A stretch of DNA of 23,550 nt from SIG701 sp045123975 (GCA_045123975.1 JBGVKV010000005.1:1-23550), one strand, 5' to 3'; positions 7,373 to 15,556 are shown, counted from the stretch's first letter. Translations and numbers: made by a program. The notes: generated from the sequence alone by a model not told the origin.

Positions 7373-7407
7373 AAAAAGAGCCGGTTCTGAAGAACCGGCT
7401 CTTTTTT
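7373..7407. terminator. Bidirectional intrinsic terminator between pheST operon and surface-polysaccharide operon
   Basis: A perfect 15-bp stem AAAAAGAGCCGGTTC (7373-7387) / GAACCGGCTCTTTTT (7392-7406) has a TGAA loop and is flanked by an A tract on one side and a T tract on the other. It can therefore stop transcription from both the plus-strand phosphoribosyltransferase gene and the converging minus-strand gene ending at 7417. Confidence 0.95.
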
Positions 7408-7416
7408 GTTTTGGTT

Positions 7417-7932
7417 TCAGGACATTTTGGCGATCTCCGTTACGGTGATCTTCACTTGAATGAAATTACTGCGGATGGTGATTTCCTTGCCGGGGGCAAG
7501 GGAGGTGGTTCCATTCAGAAGGAATCCGTTTTCGCTCATATATCCGTCTACGATCAGTGTGCCCATTACGTCCACGCGGGTAGCATCGCCGTTCTCGGGA
7601 GCATATGCCTGCACGTACTTGCCGTTTACGTCCTCAAACATATACACGGCGGGGGTAACGGTGGCGTTTCCTGTGATCTCTCCCAAATACTGACCGGTGG
7701 AATCGATATAAAAGATTTCACCGGGAGTCAGATACTCCGTTGAGGAATTGCGGATATTTTCCACTTTGAAAAACACAACGTGCTTTTCCATGGTTACGCT
7801 GCCGGACAGAGCGTTATCTGTGCCGATGAACGTGCGGAGTGCCGCACCCGCAATACAAAGAAGCAACGCTATGATGATGAACCAGTCGATGGCGTTCAGT
7901 TTCTTTTTGGTGTTTGTAGGATTGGAATTCAT
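7417..7932 (-). CDS. DUF4330-type membrane-anchored protein, copy 2 of the surface operon
   Basis: This 171-residue protein has a short positive N-terminus (NTKKKLNAIDW), one transmembrane segment (about 16-36, FIIIALLLCIAGAALRTFIG) and a predicted extracytoplasmic beta-rich domain. The pattern of that domain (TPGEIFYIDSTGQYLGEITG, VDVMGTLIVDGYMSENGFLL, TSLAPGKEITIRSNFIQVKI) matches what I know of DUF4330 proteins. Their biochemical role is unknown. It is the last gene of the operon, 13 bases after the preceding gene, with AAAGGAAC as ribosome binding site. A second protein of the same kind lies at 9990-10481, which suggests a matched pair serving the same surface pathway. Confidence 0.75.
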   Translation of the reverse strand: MNSNPTNTKKKLNAIDWFIIIALLLCIAGAALRTFIGTDNALSGSVTMEKHVVFFKVENIRNSSTEYLTPGEIFYIDSTGQYLGEITGNATVTPAVYMFEDVNGKYVQAYAPENGDATRVDVMGTLIVDGYMSENGFLLNGTTSLAPGKEITIRSNFIQVKITVTEIAKMS

Positions 7933-7945
7933 AGTATAGTTCCTT

Positions 7946-8791
7946 TCACGAAGTAGGTATTTCGAGGATTGCTTCGTCGAATCCCGAAATATCGGTCAGG
8001 ATAGAGCTTGTCTGCATCGTATAATACGGCGATTGCCAGTCGGGCAGATAGGAGGCTGCATTGACAATGATGCCGTAATCGGGCATCACGTCGAAAATCT
8101 CCCGGACACCGCTGACGGTATCCGTGAAGGTGGCGCGGATGCAAAGGGAATCCTGCACCGATTCCAGGGCAAGAGTGTACTTACCTTCCTCAGCTTCGGA
8201 GATCATCTTTTGCATACGGGCAAGGGAAGGCAGTCCCAATTCTCCCTCGGGAGTAAAGGAGGAATTTTCTCCGCGCTTCAGTATGCGGGAGGAGGAATTC
8301 TCTCGTATATAGAAGGTGTCGGCGTTGGCCGTCAGCCGCTTGGGCGTGCTGCTTGCGCTATGGATCTCACCGTGCATTCGGTCGCCGGAAACCAGATAAT
8401 AAACCTGTGCGACAGTGAATCGGTTATTTCCGTCTGCCCACGTTACCGTGGCGGAGTAGTAATACTTTTCCGGGGGAGCGACGTTCAGCAGCAGATCTCG
8501 CAGAGCCTCCGGGGACATATCCAGAAATTTCGTACTGCCCGGATCGCTCATCGGAGCGTGTCCTGTGATAGAGGCAAGGAACTCGTCGGAGAATCCGTCG
8601 TCCGGTGTGCCTCCGTCCTCTTTGGCAAAAATCCCTTCCAGAAAGGCGGGAGGAGTCAACACTCGGGTGCTGTACAGCACCGCCATCATCAAAAGGAATG
8701 CTGCAAGGATGCCGGCGGTGATCAGGATCGTGCCGGGAACGATGGGAAGCGTGGTAACGTCCGATCGCTGGGAGGTGTTTTGATGTTTCAT
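7946..8791 (-). CDS. Unknown single-pass membrane-anchored protein of the surface operon
   Basis: I do not recognise the family of this 281-residue protein. It has a polar N-terminus of about 20 residues, one transmembrane segment (about 21-44, GTILITAGILAAFLLMMAVL) and an acidic linker (KEDGGTPDDGFSDE). The remaining domain of about 210 residues is predicted to lie outside the membrane and is rich in alternating beta patterns (KYYYSATVTWADGNNRFTVA, VYYLVSGDRMHGEI, ADTFYIRENSSSRILKRGEN). That pattern is reminiscent of the LolA/RseB-like fold, which binds lipids or acylated substrates, but this is only a resemblance in style. Its start codon overlaps the stop of the TagO/WecA-type gene (ATGA, 8788-8791), so the two are translationally coupled. 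Confidence 0.7.
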   Translation of the reverse strand: MKHQNTSQRSDVTTLPIVPGTILITAGILAAFLLMMAVLYSTRVLTPPAFLEGIFAKEDGGTPDDGFSDEFLASITGHAPMSDPGSTKFLDMSPEALRDLLLNVAPPEKYYYSATVTWADGNNRFTVAQVYYLVSGDRMHGEIHSASSTPKRLTANADTFYIRENSSSRILKRGENSSFTPEGELGLPSLARMQKMISEAEEGKYTLALESVQDSLCIRATFTDTVSGVREIFDVMPDYGIIVNAASYLPDWQSPYYTMQTSSILTDISGFDEAILEIPTS

Positions 8792-9954
8792 GGCGTGTTA
8801 TCCCCATCCGTGCCGGATTCCCCGGACGCATCCGGGGACAATTCCCGTTGTGCTTTCTTGGTGGGAGACAGATGCTCCGGCGGAATATCGTTCGGATCGA
8901 AAATACCGGACAGGTATCTGGCGGAGGGATTTTTCATAATCAGGAAATTGATACCGAAGATCAGGATGGCCACGGCTACCAAGGCAAAAGACTTGATGAA
9001 ACGGGTTTCCTTGAACATGGTATCCGTGAAGGTCAGAGCCACCAGACCCAAAAGACCGCACAGCGCGTAGATGATGCCCACGGCCTCCTTCTGAGTGAAG
9101 CCCAGATCGATCAGCTTGTGATGCAGATGTCCCCGATCGGGTGAGAAGGGGCTCTTTCCGTGGAGCAAACGGCGGATGATGGCCCAGCTGGTGTCCAAAA
9201 TCGGCAAAGCAAAGATGGACAGCGGAATGATGAAAGAGAGCAGGGTGTGCAGCTTGAACAGACCCTCTACCGAGATCACCGCCAGGGTGTAGCCAAGGAA
9301 CAGCGCGCCCGTGTCGCCCATAAAGATGCGGGCGGGGTGCTTGTTGAAGGGAAGAAATCCGGCGCAGGAGCCGGCCAGAATGGCCGTAGCCAAGGCGGCG
9401 GAGAAATCACCCATCAATAAAGTAACGCCCAGAATGGAGAGGGAGCAGATGGCGGATACGCCGCACGCCAGACCGTCCAGACCGTCGATCAGGTTGATGG
9501 CGTTGGTCAGTCCGGTGATCCATAAAATGGAGAGAGGGATGCTCCAGGCACCCAAGGATACGATGGTATCACCGACGGTGACAAAATTGATCACAGCGCC
9601 ATTCAGAACGGCAAAGGTGGCAGCCGCCAGCTGAACCAGCAATTTCACAGCCCAATGGAGGCGGAAGATATCGTCCAGCGTGCCGAGGGCACACAGGAGA
9701 AGACCACCGAGGCATATGGAAAGCAGGGTAGAGGAGGGTTCACAGAAGATAACGGCGGTGATGGTGAAGCTGGCGAAGATGGCCAGACCGCCCAGTCGGG
9801 GGATCGGCTTTTTATGCATTCTGCGTGCGTCTGCGGGGATATCGATGGCACCGATCTTGTAGGCTAAGACACGGATCGGAGGTGTCAGTGTATACGCCAG
9901 CAGAGCCGCACAGATCACGGCAACCAGGCCGTAAATCAGCGGAATTATATTCAT
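8788..9954 (-). CDS. Undecaprenyl-phosphate sugar-1-phosphate transferase (TagO/WecA family)
   Basis: This 388-residue polytopic membrane enzyme of the MraY/WecA/TagO superfamily transfers a sugar-1-phosphate, usually GlcNAc-1-P, from UDP-sugar to undecaprenyl phosphate on the cytoplasmic face. That is the first step of teichoic acid, capsule or other surface polysaccharide synthesis. Signature motifs are present in order: RRMHKKPIPRLGG (44-56), the aspartate pair in GTLDD (91-95), NLIDGLDGLA (154-163), RIFMGDTGALFLG (209-221) and DRGHLHHKL (273-281). About eleven hydrophobic segments are visible, and length is typical. The weak site AGGA precedes the ATG. The exact sugar cannot be told from sequence, so I leave the symbol blank (tagO or wecA would be the choices). 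Confidence 0.92.
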   Translation of the reverse strand: MNIIPLIYGLVAVICAALLAYTLTPPIRVLAYKIGAIDIPADARRMHKKPIPRLGGLAIFASFTITAVIFCEPSSTLLSICLGGLLLCALGTLDDIFRLHWAVKLLVQLAAATFAVLNGAVINFVTVGDTIVSLGAWSIPLSILWITGLTNAINLIDGLDGLACGVSAICSLSILGVTLLMGDFSAALATAILAGSCAGFLPFNKHPARIFMGDTGALFLGYTLAVISVEGLFKLHTLLSFIIPLSIFALPILDTSWAIIRRLLHGKSPFSPDRGHLHHKLIDLGFTQKEAVGIIYALCGLLGLVALTFTDTMFKETRFIKSFALVAVAILIFGINFLIMKNPSARYLSGIFDPNDIPPEHLSPTKKAQRELSPDASGESGTDGDNTP

Positions 9955-9989
9955 AGAGAGTTCCTGAAATTCCTTTCCGACGTCTTACG

Positions 9990-10481
9990 TTATGAATGTG
10001 CTTTCAAGGAGATGCAGTAACCGGTGCCGATAAAGTCGGGCAGAGACAGATATACCTTTTCGCCTACGTAGATGTCGTATCCGCTGATGCTGTAGGAAAT
10101 GCCGCTGAGAGTGGCATCCGCTTCCACCGTCACGTATACGGTGGATTTGTTATCCACGGTGGTCAGTTCCATCGTGCCGTTTGTCAGGTTTTTGCCCAGG
10201 TATACGTAGGGCTGGGTTTCCACAGCCACGATGGTACCGATATTCATTTTTTTGGCGGCATCGACCAGCGTTTCTCCTACGGAGATGTTGTCGCTGAGCC
10301 CGTCCTCGACTGCGGTAAGCTCTACCACGTAGGTAATCTTCGTGGTCGGTGTACCTCCCAGGGAGTCCACCGGCGTATTCTCGCTGAAAACGAATACGTA
10401 CAGAAGGACGGCAGCTACCGCGGCCACAGCCAGCAGGATCAGCACGTCCATAATATTAAATTTCATTTTTCTTTTACGCAT
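9990..10481 (-). CDS. DUF4330-type membrane-anchored protein, copy 1 of the surface operon
   Basis: This 163-residue protein starts MRKRKMKFNIMDV, followed by one transmembrane segment (about 11-31, LILLAVAAVAAVLLYVFVFS). An external domain follows with VELTAVEDGLSDNISVGETL, KKMNIGTIVAVETQPYV and SISGYDIYVGEKVYLSLPDF. The architecture and the G-x-I/V strand pattern match DUF4330, as in the protein at 7417-7932, but the two copies are strongly diverged. The ATG at 10481 is supported by AAGGAG at 10491-10496, and it overlaps the last eight bases of the upstream ligase-like gene, indicating coupled expression. Function is unknown. Position between a ligase-like protein and the lipid-carrier transferase suggests a role in surface glycopolymer assembly. 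Confidence 0.75.
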   Translation of the reverse strand: MRKRKMKFNIMDVLILLAVAAVAAVLLYVFVFSENTPVDSLGGTPTTKITYVVELTAVEDGLSDNISVGETLVDAAKKMNIGTIVAVETQPYVYLGKNLTNGTMELTTVDNKSTVYVTVEADATLSGISYSISGYDIYVGEKVYLSLPDFIGTGYCISLKAHS

Positions 10482-12546
10482 GGCGGGAGTCTCCTTTTTT
10501 GGATTTACTTACTGCGGGGACACGGAGAGGGATAGCCAGATCGGCTTCTGTTTTGCCAATGGGGGAGTAATTCGTTTTGTCTTTCAGTCGGGTAAGATCG
10601 GCTTGTCCCACACGGACGTAAGCCGCACTGAGGCCGGCCACCAGCCAGAACATCAGGTATACGCGGTAATTGTACCAGGTGTAATCCGTGAAGCTTTGGA
10701 CCAGTACCGCCAGGATACCGCACAAAGGAGCGGCCGCTTCCATACGGAGCTTAGTGATCCGGGAAAGGGTGGCACCCTCCAGCTTACGGGTGGAGTCCTG
10801 TCCGGTCAGAACAGTACCCTCCGGGCGGATGGAGGCGGCGATATCCTGCCGCATATCCTCCAGGCGGCGATAGAAGGTGAAATTGTAGCGGAGCAATAGG
10901 AAGATAAAAGTGAGGAACAGAATCAACCCCACGATACCGCATTCTACCGTGATCTGCAGATACAGATTGTGGGAATGGGGAGCAGCCTCAATGGCGGCCA
11001 GTGAATAGCGGGGATACACGGTGTCCCAGGCAGCTTCGCCGATACCGATGCCGCAGCTCCAGTAATCCTTCAGCATACGCATGGTGCCTCGCCAGATGTT
11101 CACACGGTAGGAGGTGGAGGTGTCCGCCAGATTACCGATGCTGGTGAAGCGGGAAACAATGGAAGAGGGAAGCACCAAAGGAAGGAAGGGGATTGCCGCA
11201 ATGCCGGCGAAGAGCAAATACATAGCCCGGTGGTTCCAGATGAGCAAAAACATCACACCGGCGAAGAGCAGACCCAACCATGCCCCGCGGCTCCAGGTGA
11301 GGATGATGCAGAGGCCGCACAAGGCGCAGGCACACAAGGAGAGCCCTTTTCTCGGAGCGCTTCCTTTCGTGACGAGCAGCGCAGCGGCGATGGGAAAGAG
11401 CAGTATCAAATATTCCGCCAGCATATTGGGGTTTTCCAAGGTGGAAACCACACGGGCGGAGATGTCCTCAAACATGGAGGAATCCAGCCAGGTATCCGCA
11501 TCCAGGGATCCGAAGAAATACTGGTAGATTCCGTACAGAGAAACAAGAGAGGCGGCGGCCACGGCGGCCCAGGTGCATCGCATCAGCCATTCTCTTGTGC
11601 GGATCAGAGAGACGGTCAGAATGTAGCCGAGAAGGAAGCAGATCAGAACCAAAGCCGGCTTACGGGAGCCTTCCGAGAAGGAAAACAGACCGGCAAAGCC
11701 CAGGCAAACGGCGAAGGCAAGAGCAGCCGCATCCACGGGCAGCAGATGGAATTCCCGCTTACCCAACAGAAGCTTAACGCCGTAACAAAGGGCGGTATAG
11801 CAAACAAGAGCCACCAGAAGCATAGTGGGCAAGAAGGGCATGGCGATAAACAAAGCCAGCACACCCAATTCCGGTGTGGCGAAGACCCGATAGGCCGCAA
11901 ACAGTGCCAGTCCCGCCGCGGCTACGTACAACGTGGGAACGAACAGAGTAAGGGAGCCCAGCAGCATGCCGGCGATGAACGCCAGATTGGAACGGCCGGT
12001 CTTTCCCTCTGCCCGCAGGGATTCCCGACGGATACCAAGAAGGGTGGCCAGCCGCATACCGAGGGCGGAATTCAGCATTGCCTCGGAGAGCGTCTGCTCG
12101 GAGAGCAACAGGGGAACAGCTGCGCCCATACAGCACAGTGCCACCAGAACGTGGGACAACGACGGCGTGCCGGCATCTCCCAACAGAGTCAAAAGGAAGG
12201 TGGCGGTGGCATAGATGCCGAAGGTGAGAAGAAACGTACCGTACACACGCAAACGGCAGCGCAGAAGGTAATCGGCCAGCCGGCGCACCAGATTGACGGC
12301 ACAGCACTCATCCAGCCGACGGGATACCAGTCGGCGCATAGGCGTGATGAGGTAGCGGTGAACCCGACCCTCCCCGCGAGAGGTGGAAGGGGTATCGGAA
12401 TAGGCGGAAAAGGCGGTGCCGAACAGACCGGTCTTCAGCCAGGTGTATATTTTCTTTGAGAAGCGATCGATGGCGGACAGGATCACACTGGACCGCAGGA
12501 CGCCCGTTGCTTTCTTACGGTTCGATGCATTGGTGGGTTTGGCCAA
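10474..12546 (-). CDS. O-antigen ligase/polymerase-like membrane protein (Wzy_C family)
   Basis: This 690-residue polytopic protein has about twelve hydrophobic segments and the features of the O-antigen ligase (WaaL/Wzy_C) family: ENPNMLAEYLILLFP (371-385), LTWSRGAWLGL (416-426), SYRVNIWRGTMRMLKDYW (479-496) and APHSHNLYLQITVECGIVG (522-540), with the conserved His. Such enzymes polymerise or transfer lipid-linked glycans outside the membrane. An unusually long hydrophilic N-terminus of about 100 residues precedes the first membrane segment, and a polar insert (about 560-600) lies near the C-terminus. The start is TTG at 12546: GGAGG (12556-12560) is nine bases upstream, and the nearby ATG at 12553 is out of frame. 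It is the first gene of the operon, with a promoter at 12590-12618. Confidence 0.88.
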   Translation of the reverse strand: MAKPTNASNRKKATGVLRSSVILSAIDRFSKKIYTWLKTGLFGTAFSAYSDTPSTSRGEGRVHRYLITPMRRLVSRRLDECCAVNLVRRLADYLLRCRLRVYGTFLLTFGIYATATFLLTLLGDAGTPSLSHVLVALCCMGAAVPLLLSEQTLSEAMLNSALGMRLATLLGIRRESLRAEGKTGRSNLAFIAGMLLGSLTLFVPTLYVAAAGLALFAAYRVFATPELGVLALFIAMPFLPTMLLVALVCYTALCYGVKLLLGKREFHLLPVDAAALAFAVCLGFAGLFSFSEGSRKPALVLICFLLGYILTVSLIRTREWLMRCTWAAVAAASLVSLYGIYQYFFGSLDADTWLDSSMFEDISARVVSTLENPNMLAEYLILLFPIAAALLVTKGSAPRKGLSLCACALCGLCIILTWSRGAWLGLLFAGVMFLLIWNHRAMYLLFAGIAAIPFLPLVLPSSIVSRFTSIGNLADTSTSYRVNIWRGTMRMLKDYWSCGIGIGEAAWDTVYPRYSLAAIEAAPHSHNLYLQITVECGIVGLILFLTFIFLLLRYNFTFYRRLEDMRQDIAASIRPEGTVLTGQDSTRKLEGATLSRITKLRMEAAAPLCGILAVLVQSFTDYTWYNYRVYLMFWLVAGLSAAYVRVGQADLTRLKDKTNYSPIGKTEADLAIPLRVPAVSKSKKGDSRHA

Positions 12547-12589
12547 GGAGCATTGCCTCCTCTCCGGTAAAAATATATATACATCTTAT

Positions 12590-12618
12590 ATTATACCGCA
12601 TAATTGTGTACAATTCAA
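12590..12618 (-). promoter_or_regulatory. Promoter of the surface-polysaccharide operon
   Basis: On the minus strand, TTGAAT (12618-12613) and a perfect TATAAT (12595-12590) are separated by 17 bases. Transcription would start near 12583, about 37 bases before the TTG start of the ligase-like gene. The flanking DNA is markedly AT-rich. Confidence 0.85.
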
Positions 12619-12668
12619 CGGCAAAACAGAATCTGGGAGAATAATTGTCCCGGTTTTTGGAAAAAACG

Positions 12669-12704
12669 CAAAAAATAGCCGGGACACGTGCTGCCGTGCC
12701 CCGG
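12669..12704 (-). terminator. Intrinsic terminator of the aro operon
   Basis: Reading the minus strand after the aroQ stop, CCGGGGCACG (12704-12695) pairs with CGTGTCCCGG (12688-12679) with one G-T wobble and a six-base loop. CTATTTTTTGC follows. The terminator begins ten bases after aroQ and separates the aro operon from the surface operon promoter. Confidence 0.9.
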
Positions 12705-12714
12705 AAGGGAGTGT

Positions 12715-13140
12715 TTATTGATTGAGAAAATGCTGCAGGCCCATACGGTATCCGTCGAATCCGTGGCCGGCGATGGTCTTCTCCGCTACCAGCGATACGA
12801 AGGAATGACGGCGGAATTCTTCCCGTTCATTCACGTCGGAGATATGTACCTCCACTGTGGGAATGGATACGGCCTTCAGTGCATCCAGGATCGCCACGCT
12901 GGTGTGGGTGTAGGCTGCCGGATTGATGAGGATTCCGTCGAATACTCCGTAGGCCTCCTGGATCTTGTCCACGATCACGCCTTCGTGATTGGATTGGAAT
13001 AGTTCGATTTCCAATCCTAACTCCTGTGCCCAATCGGTGATCTGGCGGCACAGATCCGCATAGGTACCCCGTCCGTAGATATCCGGCTCCCGGATGCCCA
13101 GCATATTCAAGTTCGGTCCGTTGATAACGAGTATTTTCAT
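12715..13140 (-). CDS. aroQ: 3-dehydroquinate dehydratase, type II
   Basis: This 141-residue cytoplasmic enzyme dehydrates 3-dehydroquinate to 3-dehydroshikimate (third shikimate step). The N-terminal LVINGPNLNMLGIREPDIYG holds R17 and Y22 of the type II active-site lid. INPAAYTHTSVAILDAL (72-88) and VEVHISDVNEREEFRRHS (96-113) provide the substrate-binding Asn, His and Arg positions. Size is normal for the dodecameric type II family. The start at 13140 is chosen because the family begins with this MKILVINGPN strand and because its ATG overlaps the stop of the aroE/aroK gene (ATGA). It is the last gene of the operon. Confidence 0.96.
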   Translation of the reverse strand: MKILVINGPNLNMLGIREPDIYGRGTYADLCRQITDWAQELGLEIELFQSNHEGVIVDKIQEAYGVFDGILINPAAYTHTSVAILDALKAVSIPTVEVHISDVNEREEFRRHSFVSLVAEKTIAGHGFDGYRMGLQHFLNQ

Positions 13141-14393
13141 ATAGACCCTCCCGTGTTTTCTTTGGCGAGTTTTACTGCTGCCAGGACAGCATCTGCCGTT
13201 TTCCTCGGATTCTCCAGGGTATCCGCCCGGGTATCTGCCCACGCCTCGTACAGCGGCAATCGTTTTTCATACAGAGCCTCTACACCCACCGACTGGCTGA
13301 GGGGGCGGCCGGCGGAGGACAATTCCTCAAGAGGACGACGAAGGAAGACAACGGTGCCGTTTTGGTGAAGCGGAGCGTAATTCTCCGTTCTTGTTACCAC
13401 GCCGCCGCCGGTGGCGATGACGTATCCGCTCAGCTTGCCCAGACGGCAAATCGCTTCGTGCTCGATTTGGCGGAAAGCATCCTCACCGTCCTCCCGGATG
13501 ATCTCGGCCGGCGTGCGGCCGCTCAGGCGGACGATCTCCTCGTCCGTGTCCGCAAATTTCTTTCCGGTACTATTCGCCAGGGTTCTGCCTACTGTGGACT
13601 TGCCACAGCCGGGCATACCGACGAGAATGATGTTTTCCATATCGTTGCGCATTTGCGCCGTGACGGAATCTATAAGGGAATCGGGCCGGGTGGTGTCGAA
13701 GAACAACTCGCTGGCCCGCTTGGCCTGGGCCACCAGCATAGTCAGACCGCCCGCTGAGGGGATGCCCCGCCCCTCGGCCTGCTGAAGCAGCGCCGTGCGG
13801 CGAGGATTGTAGATTACGTCCGCCACGCCGGACAGGTGGGGGAACACCGACAGATCCACGGGGCATTCCCCATTGTTTGGGTACATCCCCACGGGGGTGG
13901 TGTTGATGATCACGTCCGCGTCGGCGTGATCGGCGATGTTTTCGTAATTGTTCTCCCCGGTACGGGAGATGACCACGGGCGTGCCGCCCCGATCCGTTAC
14001 CACGGCCACCGCGGTAAGGGAGGCGCCGCCGGAGCCGAGGATCAGGCATTTTTTGCCCGCCACGTCAATTTTTGCCCGGTCCAGCATGTGCGAAAATCCG
14101 TAGTAGTCCGTGTTGTCGCCATACAGACTTCCGTCAGAACGGCGGAGGACGGTGTTCACCGAACCGATCTTTTTTGCCGCGTCGGAGATTTCGCTGAGAT
14201 AGGGAATCACGGACTTTTTGTAGGGGATCGTCACGTTGATTCCCGCAAAATCTCCCTCGGTGAGAAAGGCGGACAGATCGGATGGCGCTACCTCAAACAG
14301 GCGATATTCATAATCACCCAGGGCGGCGTGAATGGCGGGGGAGTAGCTGTGGGTGAGATGCTCGCCCAGCAGACCGTAGATTTTCTTTTCCAT
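13137..14393 (-). CDS. Fused shikimate dehydrogenase / shikimate kinase
   Basis: This 418-residue protein joins two shikimate enzymes. Residues 1 to about 250 form AroE, with SYSPAIHAAL, NVTIPYKK containing the catalytic K59, GDNTDYYGF with D96, the NADP-fold LILGSGGASLTAV (117-129) and NTTPVGMYPN. Residues from about 252 to 418 form AroK: Walker A GMPGCGKST (259-267), ADTDEEI with the shikimate-binding aspartates, ATGGGVVTR (327-335) and the lid RPLS. The joint at about 240-255 (SVTAQMRNDMEN) looks short, with no disruption. The AroK half even begins with its own Met. It would carry out 3-dehydroshikimate to shikimate to shikimate-3-phosphate on one chain. It starts one base after pheA ends and overlaps aroQ by four. 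Confidence 0.95.
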   Translation of the reverse strand: MEKKIYGLLGEHLTHSYSPAIHAALGDYEYRLFEVAPSDLSAFLTEGDFAGINVTIPYKKSVIPYLSEISDAAKKIGSVNTVLRRSDGSLYGDNTDYYGFSHMLDRAKIDVAGKKCLILGSGGASLTAVAVVTDRGGTPVVISRTGENNYENIADHADADVIINTTPVGMYPNNGECPVDLSVFPHLSGVADVIYNPRRTALLQQAEGRGIPSAGGLTMLVAQAKRASELFFDTTRPDSLIDSVTAQMRNDMENIILVGMPGCGKSTVGRTLANSTGKKFADTDEEIVRLSGRTPAEIIREDGEDAFRQIEHEAICRLGKLSGYVIATGGGVVTRTENYAPLHQNGTVVFLRRPLEELSSAGRPLSQSVGVEALYEKRLPLYEAWADTRADTLENPRKTADAVLAAVKLAKENTGGSI

Positions 14394-14394
14394 A

Positions 14395-15540
14395 TTAACC
14401 GATAGTTTCGGCGTAGGTGCCGAGATATTTGAATTCTTCGCTGTCGGACTCCAATTCGGAGATCAACTCCAGAAGCTCCGGCGAATAAGGGGATCCCTCG
14501 ATATCGAAATAGAACATGAACTCAAACTCCCGCTCGGGCAGAGGACGGGATTCCAGCTTCAGAAGGTTCAGCCCCAAAGCGTTGATTCTTGCCAGTACGT
14601 TGTACAGCGCACCGGGCTTGTGGGGGGTAACCAGCATGATGCTGGTGCGATCTGCACCGGGATAAATCTGAGGATTCTTTGCTACGCAAATGAAGCGGGT
14701 GTAGTTGTTGCTCTTGTCCTGCACGGAGTTTGCCAAAGCGCAGAGACCGTACAGCTCGGCACAGTCACGGGAGGACAGCGCTGCCACGTCCCCTCGCTCG
14801 GATTCCGCCACCATACGGGCGGCAACAGCCGTGTTGGGGCAAACGGTCACCTTCACGTCCTTCAGTGTCCGCAAAAAGGCGGCGCACTGATCGATGGCCT
14901 GCTCGTGGGAGAAGATCTCCCCAATATCACTCAGCTTCGTGCCGGGCTTGGAGAGCAGATTGTGGTCGATCTTCACCCGCATGGAGCGGACGACGTACAG
15001 ATTGTGATCCACCATCAGATCGTATACCCGCTTCACGGAGCCGGCGGTGCTGTTTTCGATGGGCAATACGCCGTATTCGCACATGCCGGATTCAATGGCG
15101 GCAAACACGCCGTCGAAGGAGGAGAAGTACAAAATCGAGGGGATTTTGAACATCTTGGACGCGGCGATCTGGGAGTACGCACCCTCCACGCCCTGGCAGG
15201 CGACCCGCGCCTTTTCGGGGAACAGCTTGGCGGTGGTTTCCCGTGTGTTTTCCACAATCGCGGCGTATTTGCTCTCGGGGGACAGCTTTTTGTGCTGATA
15301 GGAGCGGCTCAGGGACAGAATGGTGGAGTAGAGCACCACGGCGTATTCGTCCAGATCCTCCCCGGCCTGACGGGCAATATTGGCCAGCAATTCCCGCTCA
15401 CGGGCGGCATCCAGCACGGGCAGGCCGTTTTTTCTCTTGTATTCCGCCACGTTGCTGGACACCTGCATGCGGCGCAGGAAAAGATCCAGCATCTCCCGGT
15501 CGATTTCGTTGATTTGTTCTCTCAGTTCCATAAGATCCAT
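14395..15540 (-). CDS. pheA: Bifunctional chorismate mutase / prephenate dehydratase (P-protein)
   Basis: This 381-residue protein converts chorismate to prephenate and then phenylpyruvate, the Phe branch. An AroQ-class chorismate mutase domain occupies about 1-85 (MELREQINEIDREMLDLFLR and the downstream RERELLANIA). The prephenate dehydratase domain spans about 108-278, with ARVACQGVEGAYSQIAASKM, GVLPIENSTAGSV and the catalytic TRF in SNNYTRFICVAK. A C-terminal ACT domain (about 296-375) contains GALYNVLARINALGLNLLKL and the ESRP motif, the site where Phe inhibits homologues. So flux through this enzyme is probably Phe-inhibited as well as transcriptionally controlled. GAGGTAA lies six bases before the ATG, and an in-frame ATG three codons later is possible. 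It is 16 bases after aroC. Confidence 0.96.
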   Translation of the reverse strand: MDLMELREQINEIDREMLDLFLRRMQVSSNVAEYKRKNGLPVLDAARERELLANIARQAGEDLDEYAVVLYSTILSLSRSYQHKKLSPESKYAAIVENTRETTAKLFPEKARVACQGVEGAYSQIAASKMFKIPSILYFSSFDGVFAAIESGMCEYGVLPIENSTAGSVKRVYDLMVDHNLYVVRSMRVKIDHNLLSKPGTKLSDIGEIFSHEQAIDQCAAFLRTLKDVKVTVCPNTAVAARMVAESERGDVAALSSRDCAELYGLCALANSVQDKSNNYTRFICVAKNPQIYPGADRTSIMLVTPHKPGALYNVLARINALGLNLLKLESRPLPEREFEFMFYFDIEGSPYSPELLELISELESDSEEFKYLGTYAETIG

Positions 15541-15556
15541 GATAGTTACCTCGATA

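Noticed and set aside
11230..12459. A 409-codon plus-strand frame opposite the ligase-like gene
   Set aside because: It is rich in Gly, Gln and charged residues without a domain, and is antisense to a clear polytopic membrane protein with its own promoter and ribosome binding site.
13141..13242. A 34-residue upstream extension of aroQ
   Set aside because: It lies inside the shikimate kinase end of the fused gene, and type II dehydroquinases begin with the strand MKILVINGPN.
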